A stretch of DNA of 33,614 nt, taken from NCBI RefSeq assembly GCF_003992015.1, contig NZ_RQVK01000017.1, positions 1-33,614 of the forward strand. The letters run 5' to 3'. Position numbers and translations under genes: made by a program. The stretch is from Veillonella sp. VA137. Lineage in GTDB: Bacteria > Bacillota > Negativicutes > Veillonellales > Veillonellaceae. Each line of letters begins with the position of its first letter. The stretch's first letter is position 1. The notes beneath the pieces were generated by a model, which saw only the letters and a program-made list of their open reading frames with translations, had not been told where the DNA came from and did not search any database. Positions 18,976-25,619 of the stretch are shown here, piece after piece.

Positions 18976-20205
18976 ATGACACCATGGTTACAACGACATG
19001 GAGCGACAGCTCTATTAGTCTTGATGGCAGTCATATTCTTAGTGACCTATCCCTTGCATAGAGATCCCTTCTGGGGGCTCATCACGCATATTTCAGGGGC
19101 TGCTATGATTGGTGGTTTAGCTGACTGGTATGCGGTGACGGCACTGTTTACGAAACCCTTAGGGATTCCTTTTAAAACGGCACTTATCCCTAGGAATAAG
19201 GAACGGTTCGTGGAAATGGCACGTCACATGATGGTGGACGAACTTCTTCGGGTGTCCCACATGTACGAGGTGCTGAAACAGGAACGTGTACCGCAGCGGA
19301 TTGTGTCATTTATGAATAGTACCACTGGTCGGGGGTATGTTCATGTGTGTTTTGAGGAACTGAAAGATCATGTGTTGCCCCATGTGAAAGAAAATTTACT
19401 GCAAGAGCAATTGCTAGGGCACATCAAGAATGGTGTGGAATCTTGGCGGGTGACGCCTTTCGTAGTTAGCTTGTGCCGTCAGCTCTTAGAACCAGAACGA
19501 GCAGAGGTACTATGGATGCACATCAACCGTATGCTTCAACGATTGCTAGCGGCGGAGGGGATTCGCCCTTACTTATTAGGGTTGGTATCCTCTGTGATGA
19601 ATCGCTATGCAGACCATTCTTTTTTACGGGAATTGGCTCTCGCATTAGGTGGGGAGTCACTTTCACCGGAATATATCACGCACATGATACAGGTGAAAGG
19701 CTGTGCCTATCTGATGAGCCAAGAATCCTTGCAGTCGCCCTTGGGGACTGCGGTATACACGAAGGCTCGATGGGCAGTGGATGAACTTGCACAGAATGGA
19801 CAGTGGCAACAAAAACTAGAAGATAAAAAGAATGCTTGGTTCCGGGAGTTTATCGAAGACGGCTATGTGTTGGAAGATACCTTAGACTTAGCGCGTTATG
19901 TAGAGCAAGGGGAAGCGGAATTATACCATTTCTTTGAGCGCTTGGAAACAAATGCTGTGAAAGGTCGTAAGGCAGAACGGTTTATTCTATTCCAATTGTT
20001 GCATGTCTTAAATTACGTACGTCCTTGGATTGAACAGATTGTCGTGCGCGAGATGAATCGATTCACGGCAGAGGAAATTACCCGCATATTACAATCTAAA
20101 TTGGGCTATGATTTACAGATGATACGCATTAATGGGTCCTTGGTAGGTGCTATCTTAGGAGGTCTATTCTACGGATTGACCTTGCTGAAAGGAGGGATCC
20201 TATGA
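18976..20205 (+). CDS. DUF445 family membrane protein (first paralogue)
   Basis: The protein has 409 residues. An N-terminal membrane segment (about 10-27) is followed by the family signature region GLADWYAVTALFTKPLG and then IPRNKERF. A long soluble, largely helical middle comes next. A glycine-rich C-terminal hydrophobic stretch (about 385-405) is preceded by IRINGSLVGAILGG. DUF445 includes E. coli YjiN and B. subtilis YheB, whose molecular function is not established. The ATG directly follows the TAA of the MBL gene, and its end overlaps the next gene by ATGA, so all three are surely translationally coupled. The repeated layout (membrane segment, signature, helical domain, membrane segment) in both paralogues suggests they act together, perhaps as a hetero-oligomer. 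Confidence 0.88.
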   Translation: MTPWLQRHGATALLVLMAVIFLVTYPLHRDPFWGLITHISGAAMIGGLADWYAVTALFTKPLGIPFKTALIPRNKERFVEMARHMMVDELLRVSHMYEVLKQERVPQRIVSFMNSTTGRGYVHVCFEELKDHVLPHVKENLLQEQLLGHIKNGVESWRVTPFVVSLCRQLLEPERAEVLWMHINRMLQRLLAAEGIRPYLLGLVSSVMNRYADHSFLRELALALGGESLSPEYITHMIQVKGCAYLMSQESLQSPLGTAVYTKARWAVDELAQNGQWQQKLEDKKNAWFREFIEDGYVLEDTLDLARYVEQGEAELYHFFERLETNAVKGRKAERFILFQLLHVLNYVRPWIEQIVVREMNRFTAEEITRILQSKLGYDLQMIRINGSLVGAILGGLFYGLTLLKGGIL

Positions 20206-21518
20206 GCCCTCGTGTTATAGAAACGCCAAGGAATCCCTATACAACCTATGCCAATCGCTTGCTACTTAGCATGGCTGTTTTGTTCGCCTTGGTGTGGTGG
20301 GGGCAGTGGTACATCACCGATGCTTGGTATGATGGGTTGTATTGGTTTGTCCAATCGGCCCTCATCGGTAGCGTAGCGGACTGGTTTGCGGTGACTGCTT
20401 TATTTCGAAAACCTTTGGGTGTGTCCTTTCATACGGAACTGATTCCACGGAATAAGAATCGCCTTATTGAGGGGATTATCCGCATGGTGAATACGAAACT
20501 TCTCACCTATGATCAATGTAAAAGTGCCATTGAACGAGTGCAGTTTGTGCCTTTTTTAGACCAATATATTCGCAGTGATGTAGGTCGGAATACGGTGCGC
20601 CAAGGGATTGCCACGGTGTTGTCTGAGTTGTGGGAGCGCCGTAGTGATCGGGAGTGGGCCCAATGGGGTGCACAGCGGTTGCGGAAATTTTTGCATAATC
20701 AATCTTTTATCGGTCCTATGCAACAGACTTTATTGCATGTATGTGAGCACAATCGCTATGAAAGTGTAGTGATTCGAGGTATCGACTATCTGCAGAGGGC
20801 TCTGTATACGCCGAAAGCGCAGCAATGGCTAGAAGCGGTTATTGAGGAAGAAATCGAAAAGCGCAAAAAAGATGTAGTGTCTGCCATACTCATTGGACTT
20901 TCAGAAGGGTTGAACATTGTGAATGTCCAAGAAATGGCGGGGGCCATCATCGAAGAAGTGCATCAAATGTTGGAGCGTTGGAAACAGCCGAATAGCACAG
21001 AACGCCTCGTGTGGTTACATCAATGGGTGGGACCATTGCAACAGATGGCGTCGAACCGAAGCATCACAAAAACATTGGATGATGCCATCCAACAGTGGAT
21101 CGATGTGCAAGATTGGGAGCTCATGTTAGAAGAGTATGTATGCCCACGGATTCGTGAAGGCATGGTATCTGCGGATGGGACATCGCCAATGGCCATTGCC
21201 TTGGAATCGAGCTTTCAAGAGTTATGGAATCATTACTGTGAAGAACCGGGCATGGTGGAACGGTTAGAAGAAGCCTTAACTCATATTATGCTGCACATTG
21301 CTTCGAAGAGCCATGGGTTTATCGGCATCATCATCCGTGAAGTGCTACAAAGTTTAAGTACAGAACGGTTCATCCATTTTATTGAAAGTAAGGTGGAAGA
21401 GGACCTCGCTTGGATTCGCATTAACGGCGCCCTCGTGGGTGGTGTCGCAGGATTGGGGACTTGGTTGTTCCTGTATTATGTGTATGAGCCGATGTTGCGT
21501 GGATTTGGAATCTTATAA
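20202..21518 (+). CDS. DUF445 family membrane protein (second paralogue)
   Basis: This 438-residue protein is clearly homologous to the preceding gene product. It has an N-terminal hydrophobic segment (about 20-38), the signature SVADWFAVTALFRKPLG followed by IPRNKNRL, a long helical soluble part, and a closing IRINGALVGGVAG segment with a C-terminal membrane helix. The start overlaps the previous stop (ATGA), with AAAGGAGGG just upstream. It is about 30 residues longer than its partner. It is last in the operon and a terminator begins 8 bases after the stop. The family function is unknown; tandem duplication followed by divergence is the simplest reading. Confidence 0.88.
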   Translation: MSPRVIETPRNPYTTYANRLLLSMAVLFALVWWGQWYITDAWYDGLYWFVQSALIGSVADWFAVTALFRKPLGVSFHTELIPRNKNRLIEGIIRMVNTKLLTYDQCKSAIERVQFVPFLDQYIRSDVGRNTVRQGIATVLSELWERRSDREWAQWGAQRLRKFLHNQSFIGPMQQTLLHVCEHNRYESVVIRGIDYLQRALYTPKAQQWLEAVIEEEIEKRKKDVVSAILIGLSEGLNIVNVQEMAGAIIEEVHQMLERWKQPNSTERLVWLHQWVGPLQQMASNRSITKTLDDAIQQWIDVQDWELMLEEYVCPRIREGMVSADGTSPMAIALESSFQELWNHYCEEPGMVERLEEALTHIMLHIASKSHGFIGIIIREVLQSLSTERFIHFIESKVEEDLAWIRINGALVGGVAGLGTWLFLYYVYEPMLRGFGIL

Positions 21519-21525
21519 AACATAC

Positions 21526-21570
21526 AAATAGAGGAAAGTTGATACTTTTAGACAACTTTCCTCTATTTTT
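21526..21570 (+). terminator. Intrinsic terminator of the MBL-DUF445 operon
   Basis: A perfect 16-bp stem pairs 21526-21541 (AAATAGAGGAAAGTTG) with 21553-21568, around an 11-base loop. T residues continue past the stem. The A-rich left foot would also give a U tract on the other strand. Confidence 0.92.
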
Positions 21571-21603
21571 GCTCTTTGTCAAATGTGGAGACTGCTCATA
21601 CTC

Positions 21604-21638
21604 AACGTGTTTTTTTATGCGTAATACTATAACACGTT
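21604..21638. promoter_or_regulatory. Inverted repeat upstream of the porin promoter
   Basis: AACGTGTT (21604-21611) and AACACGTT (21631-21638) are perfect arms with a 19-base AT-rich spacer. Partly paired ACTC/GAGT sequences extend them. It lies 20 bases upstream of the likely porin -35, so an operator for the porin is possible. A degenerate terminator is an alternative. Confidence 0.35.
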
Positions 21639-21657
21639 AAGAGTGACTAAAAGGCAT

Positions 21658-21686
21658 TTGAAATAGTCTATTGTGTGTGATAGTAT
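21658..21686 (+). promoter_or_regulatory. Candidate promoter of the porin gene
   Basis: TTGAAA (21658-21663) and TAGTAT (21681-21686) are separated by 17 bases, matching 5/6 and 4/6 consensus positions. It would give a leader of roughly 130 bases before the ATG at 21821. Apart from the inverted repeat and this promoter, I see nothing else in 21571-21820. Confidence 0.45.
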
Positions 21687-21820
21687 GAAAATAAGTATTA
21701 TCGCTAACAGGTCCTATGGTATCGTCATGAACGTAATTTAAAAATTATGTATGAGCCATAGCAGAGAGAGTTAGATACTGCATATGTAAATAGTTGTGTA
21801 TTCAGAAATGGGGTATGAGT

Positions 21821-23704
21821 ATGAATAAGGTGATGACAGCATTAGCTGTAACAACTGCGTTGGGTGTGAGTACAGTATTAGGAGCTAATCCGTTCACGGA
21901 TATAACACCACAGGATTGGTCCTATCAAGCGGTGGCTCAATTGGCAAAACAAGGTGTGGTGAATGGATATCCTGATGGTACGTTCCAAGGGGGTCACAAC
22001 ATCACTCGCTTTGAGATGGCACAAATGGTGGCGAAAGCTTTGCAACAGCAAGAACGCATGAATGGGGAGCAACAAGAGGTATTGAATAAATTGCGAGACG
22101 AGTTCAGTAAAGAGTTGCAGAATCTAGGTGTTCGAGTAGAAAACTTAGAACATAAAGTGGGCAATGTGAGTTTTACTGGAGATATACGTTTACGCTTTGA
22201 TGGACAAAAGGAGCATGGGCTTTACGTTAATGTGCCAAAGGATAATACTATCCTTAAGGTGAATGGTAATAATGTGACGTTTAATAAAGGTATGCATGAA
22301 GTGCATTTCTCTGAGGAGGGCATCGATGCGGCTAGACGGTTGACAATGCAGACGGATCTAGATGCTCTGCGAAATAGCGTCGATAAGAGTGAAAGCGCTA
22401 CCGCTCTCGCGGAAGGCATATACGTAGAAGAGGCAGATATAGGATCTGTTTATCATAATAACAGTATGGGACTTGTGGCCGGTTATGAAGATGATAAAAA
22501 ATTACTTTCAGATGATGAAAAACATTTCTATTCTGAAACGGAAAAGAGAATAAAGATAATCACTAGAAAGTATACACACACACCAGAAGGGATGGGCTTT
22601 ACCTTTGATTTACCAGATTCTATCACTACTCATGAGGCGGTAAAGCTAGCCTATGATAAGTGGAAGAAAGCAAAAGCGGAATTTATAAAGCAATACCCTG
22701 ATGCGAAAGATGACAGTTCTTTGGCCATAGATGATTTTAATATAATATTTACTTACTACTTTTATCACAAATCTAGTATACTTCCAGAATACATTTACTA
22801 TTTATCTCAACAATATGGTATCAATGGTAAAAAGAAATCGGCTACATCCTATCGTGTGCGTGTGAATGCAACGGTAGATGTAAACGAGAATACGAAGGTT
22901 GGCATCCGCTTGGCTCAGGAAAGTGAGTTTGGAACAGGTGCGCAAAAGAAAACAGAGGTAGACCGGTTATGGATATCCCATCGCTTTGGTAAATCTCAAG
23001 TGGTGGCTGGCCGTGTAGGGACTATGTTTGGTGATGGCTTAGTGTTTGAGGGAGACTTCGATGGTATCGTAGGAAGCACTAAACTTGGTGCAACGAATCT
23101 TACGGTAGGGTATGGATATCCCACTGAATTGACAACGAAGGCGAAAGATATGGGTCAAACTATGGCTTATGGCCAATTGCAAGTGCCAATTACGACACAT
23201 ATTTCTGGTAAGGTCTACATGGCATCCTTGAATTCCCATACTACTGCAAAGGATGGGGTAGAGAATGAGTTAATGGGTAGTCACGTAGGATTGTCGCATC
23301 GTGTGTATGGAGTGGCCTTGAGTGGTGACCACGGTCGTTTCGGTTGGAATGCAGAATATGCAAAACGTACTGTAGGGGAAGATAACCAAATGTTCTCGCC
23401 AGTGCTTCGGAGTGGCAAAGGTCGCAATGCATGGATGGCAGGTGCTAATTATACGTATGGAAAGGCTACCGTAGGATTGCAGTACTTCTATTTGGGACAA
23501 AATAGCCCAATTTTGGCATCCTCCGTATATGACACGCGGTACAGTAAAAACTGGAAAGGTTACATAGCTACGTTAAACTATGCATTTAATCAACATGCGA
23601 GTGCTAAAGTGGGATACGCTTTTAAAGGTACCCCAGTAGAAATGTATCATGGCGCTGTAGCCCCAGCTTCAAAATACTTTGCTCAAGTAGAATACAAATT
23701 CTAG
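21821..23704 (+). CDS. SLH-domain outer-membrane porin (OmpM-like) with large insert
   Basis: This 627-residue protein has a signal peptide (MNKVMTALAV... cut after LGA, residue 22). One SLH domain (about 23-77) contains NPFTDI, DWSYQAVAQL, GVVNGYPDGTF and ITRFEMAQMV. A short coiled coil follows (78-115), then a beta-barrel from VSFTGDIRLRFDG (about 116) to the terminal aromatic YKF. In this family the SLH domain binds peptidoglycan polyamine or cell-wall polymer, tethering the outer membrane while the barrel forms a pore. Start 21821 fits GGGG 7 bases upstream and the clean signal peptide; an ATG at 21815 is also possible. Oddly, about 200 residues (around 130-340) separate the first strand from the next (SYRVRVNATVDV), where family members usually have a short loop. 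The gene stands alone, convergent to bioB. Confidence 0.9.
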   Translation: MNKVMTALAVTTALGVSTVLGANPFTDITPQDWSYQAVAQLAKQGVVNGYPDGTFQGGHNITRFEMAQMVAKALQQQERMNGEQQEVLNKLRDEFSKELQNLGVRVENLEHKVGNVSFTGDIRLRFDGQKEHGLYVNVPKDNTILKVNGNNVTFNKGMHEVHFSEEGIDAARRLTMQTDLDALRNSVDKSESATALAEGIYVEEADIGSVYHNNSMGLVAGYEDDKKLLSDDEKHFYSETEKRIKIITRKYTHTPEGMGFTFDLPDSITTHEAVKLAYDKWKKAKAEFIKQYPDAKDDSSLAIDDFNIIFTYYFYHKSSILPEYIYYLSQQYGINGKKKSATSYRVRVNATVDVNENTKVGIRLAQESEFGTGAQKKTEVDRLWISHRFGKSQVVAGRVGTMFGDGLVFEGDFDGIVGSTKLGATNLTVGYGYPTELTTKAKDMGQTMAYGQLQVPITTHISGKVYMASLNSHTTAKDGVENELMGSHVGLSHRVYGVALSGDHGRFGWNAEYAKRTVGEDNQMFSPVLRSGKGRNAWMAGANYTYGKATVGLQYFYLGQNSPILASSVYDTRYSKNWKGYIATLNYAFNQHASAKVGYAFKGTPVEMYHGAVAPASKYFAQVEYKF

Positions 23705-23748
23705 GAGTTCTAGATCGTTTCCATAGGCAGGATATACATAGAAAATAA

Positions 23749-23786
23749 AACAGGGGACTCGATTCGATGGAATCGGGTCCCCTGTT
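23749..23786. terminator. Bidirectional terminator between the porin gene and bioB
   Basis: A 17-bp stem (23749-23765 with 23770-23786, one G-T pair) closes on a GATG loop. The minus strand has a good U tract (TTTTATTTTC), which serves bioB. The plus strand ends in TTCTCATTT, a weaker tract for the porin. The 45 bases before it and 83 bases after it hold nothing else evident. Confidence 0.88.
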
Positions 23787-23869
23787 CTCATTTGAAAGTT
23801 CTATATGGTTGCATCTCTCTAATTGAGACATATAGGTAATGAAAAAGTTTTGTTGTTACCGTGATAGGA

Positions 23870-24886
23870 TTAAGCTTCTTGTACGGTGTTAAGGTTGAGT
23901 TCTAAGTCTTTAATCATTTGTAGATCATCCATTGGAGAACGGCCAGCTGTTGTTAGGTAACCACCTACCATGATACCGTTCAAGCCACCTTTTAATGCGT
24001 AAGCTTGTAAGTCACGAAGGTTTACTTCACGACCGCCAGCCGTACGAATTAAGGCCTTTGGCAAGACGAAGCGGAACACAGCAAAGGTACGAAGGATTTC
24101 CAATGGAGGAATTGGTTCGTTGTTTTCGAATGGTGTGTTCTTGATAGGGTTAAGAATATTCAAAGGAATGGAGTCTACCCCTAATCGTTTTAACTCGAAT
24201 GCCATTTCAACACGTTGCTCTTTCGTTTCGTTCAAGCCTAAGATACCGCCGGAACAAACACGAATGCCAGCTTTTTGGGCATTGGAGATAGTAAACATTT
24301 TATCTTCATACGAGTGTGTTGTACAAATGTCTGGGAAATGGCTTGGTGCCGTTTCGATATTGGAGTGATATCTGGTCACACCAATTTCTTTTAATTGCAC
24401 TGCTTGCTCATAGGTCAGTAGACCAAGGGAGCAGCAAATTTCTAAGCCAGTTTCTTTACGAATGCGAGTGAGAGCACTCAAGATTTGCTCAAACTCTTTA
24501 GGATTGTTTGTGTTACGACCACTTGTTACGATGGAGAAGCGGATAGCACCAGCTTCTTTTGCTTTTTTAGCAGCGTTCACAATTTCGTCCTCTTCCATGA
24601 AAGGATACACAGTCACACCAGTGTCATGATGGGCGGATTGAGCACAGAATTTACAGTTTTCTGGGCATTTACCGGAACGGGCGTTCACGATGGCACATAG
24701 GTCTACTGTATCGTCATTGAATTTTTGACGGATTTTGTCTGCCATAGCCAATAGTATCATAGTGTCTTCGTCAGATGTGTGAATCAGTTGTTCGGCTTCT
24801 TCACGAGTGATCTCGCCACCATCTAATACTTTTTGTGCGTATGCTATGATTGTTTCATAGGAAATAGATTTTGATACAGTTTCCAT
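23870..24886 (-). CDS. bioB: Biotin synthase (radical SAM)
   Basis: BioB inserts sulfur into dethiobiotin, the last step of biotin synthesis, in the cytoplasm. The radical-SAM cysteines are C74, C78 and C81 (KCPENCKFC). Family landmarks include YHSNIETAP, CSGGILGLNE, SIPLNILNP and GGREVNLR. At 338 residues it has normal length. The SD GAGGTG lies 6 bases before the ATG. For the second cluster, E. coli uses Cys97, Cys128, Cys188 and Arg260. By hand alignment the counterparts here are Ser118 (IRFSIV), C151 (within a CC pair), C211 and R281, so one classical ligand is missing. It resembles BioB of obligate anaerobes. No other bio gene is in the window, so bioB is transcribed alone, from a promoter under a probable BirA site. 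Confidence 0.95.
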   Translation of the reverse strand: METVSKSISYETIIAYAQKVLDGGEITREEAEQLIHTSDEDTMILLAMADKIRQKFNDDTVDLCAIVNARSGKCPENCKFCAQSAHHDTGVTVYPFMEEDEIVNAAKKAKEAGAIRFSIVTSGRNTNNPKEFEQILSALTRIRKETGLEICCSLGLLTYEQAVQLKEIGVTRYHSNIETAPSHFPDICTTHSYEDKMFTISNAQKAGIRVCSGGILGLNETKEQRVEMAFELKRLGVDSIPLNILNPIKNTPFENNEPIPPLEILRTFAVFRFVLPKALIRTAGGREVNLRDLQAYALKGGLNGIMVGGYLTTAGRSPMDDLQMIKDLELNLNTVQEA

Positions 24887-24939
24887 AATTACACCTCGTA
24901 ATTTTCATTTGATTTTAATGACTACATCATAATGACTAC

Positions 24940-24968
24940 ATTATATATCTATTGTTAACTTGAGTCAA
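24940..24968 (-). promoter_or_regulatory. Promoter of bioB
   Basis: On the minus strand, TTGACT (24968-24963), 17 bases, then perfect TATAAT (24945-24940) is the best promoter in the window. Transcription would start near 24933 and leave a leader of under 50 bases. The 11-mer AATGACTACAT occurs twice (24917-24927 and 24931-24941) around the start point. Confidence 0.85.
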
Positions 24969-24986
24969 TAGCAAGGGAGTTAACAT
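24952..24986. promoter_or_regulatory. Probable BirA operator overlapping the bioB promoter
   Basis: TTGTTAACT (24952-24960) and AGTTAACAT (24978-24986) form an inverted pair resembling the biotin-repressor half-sites TTGTTAAC/GTTAACAA of Gram-positive bacteria. One half-site lies in the promoter spacer and the other just upstream of the -35, the arrangement expected for biotin-dependent repression. The central gap is 17 bases, one more than in the E. coli bio operator as I recall it. birA itself is not in the window. Confidence 0.6.
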
Positions 24987-24995
24987 TCCTAGGTT

Positions 24996-25202
24996 GTCAC
25001 TTGTTCCGCTATGAATCGTCACTTGTTATGCTATGTAGCCTGTGGCGTTCGTAACTGAATAGGGCAAAGGAAAGCCCGTAACACACCCCTTCTCAAACTA
25101 TACAGTGGTTATGTTTGTTCAGGGGTATGTTACGGGCTTCTTGGGTTATGTGAGTTAGGTAGTTACGGAACGCCACAAGGCTACTACTCGTAACGGCGTT
25201 CC
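24996..25202. repeat. Structured palindromic element, copy A
   Basis: Two tandem GTCACTTGT end units (24996, 25018) lead into a large imperfect palindrome. The outer stem pairs 25035-25056 with 25161-25184 (GTAGCC-TGTGGCGTTC against GAACGCCACAAGGCTAC, two bulges). The inner stem pairs 25072-25090 with 25121-25139 (18 of 19). The loop 25091-25120 contains CAAAC...GTTTG. The right end CCACAAGGCTACTAC followed by GCGTTCCTC is shared with copies B and C. The downstream stretch 25203-25235 resembles the start of a further degenerate unit. Family unknown. Confidence 0.8.
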
Positions 25203-25296
25203 TCAGGGGATTGGAAGATTGCAACATACAATCGTTGAAATTATAAATGATAGGTGATACAATAAATGCAGCTAAAGATTTAATGAACAAACACAC

Positions 25297-25335
25297 AAAA
25301 ACTCCCTGGGATGGCACCTAGGGAGTTTTATTTTA
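25297..25335 (+). terminator. Orphan intrinsic terminator
   Basis: A 13-bp stem (25298-25310 with 25317-25329, one G-T pair) has a 6-base loop and is followed by ATTTTAT. The left flank AAAAA would also serve minus-strand transcripts. No protein gene ends here in either direction: the nearest plus-strand gene upstream ends at 23704 and no minus-strand gene lies to the right. It may end a non-coding transcript through copy A. Confidence 0.75.
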
Positions 25336-25361
25336 TATTAGTTATAGATTATCTTTTTAGC

Positions 25362-25433
25362 TGTCGCTCTAAGTGTCGCTCTAAATGTCGCTCTAAGTGT
25401 CGCTCTAAATGTCGCTCTAAATGTCCCTCGAAA
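25362..25433. repeat. Six-unit 12-bp tandem repeat (minisatellite)
   Basis: Units TGTCGCTCTAAG or TGTCGCTCTAAA start at 25362, 25374, 25386, 25398 and 25410. A diverged sixth unit (TGTCCCTCGAAA) starts at 25422. Only the last base alternates between G and A. The array lies just upstream of the probable promoter of the MocR gene and is a candidate for length variation by strand slippage. Confidence 0.92.
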
Positions 25434-25452
25434 GAAATTCATACTTTTGGTG

Positions 25453-25481
25453 TAGTCATTTTTCGTGTTTACTTTTATAAT
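25453..25481 (+). promoter_or_regulatory. Candidate promoter of the mocR-yhaO-yhaN operon
   Basis: A perfect TATAAT (25476-25481) has TAGTCA (25453-25458, 4/6) 17 bases upstream. The leader would be about 130 bases. A TGTATACA palindrome at 25577-25584 lies between promoter and gene and could be an autoregulatory site, which is speculative. Confidence 0.45.
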
Positions 25482-25619
25482 ATAAGGTAAGAGTCTATTT
25501 TAGAAACAATGGTTCAAGTTTTTGGAGTCATGGCGTGATGAAAGGAACTACCCTAGAATCGAGAGTTAAGGATAGATGTATACATGTAAGCGCGTAAGGT
25601 TGTTGTTTTGGAGGGCTAG

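Noticed and set aside
21604-21638. Inverted repeat before the porin as a second toxin-antitoxin or terminator
   Set aside because: It shares only AACGTGT/ACACGTT with the antisense hairpin at 31902-31949. No small frame with SD and no convincing U tract placement is present.
24996-25202. Copy A as a retron ncRNA or CRISPR array
   Set aside because: There is no reverse transcriptase or cas gene, no regularly spaced identical repeats with unique spacers, and the same structure recurs at three other places.
25093-25317. Minus-strand frame of 74 codons across copy A
   Set aside because: It starts with GTG inside a terminator loop, has no SD, and merely reads through the palindromic element.
25362-25433. 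12-bp tandem array as CRISPR or an iteron origin
   Set aside because: Units abut without spacers, and no replication initiator gene or DnaA-box cluster is near.
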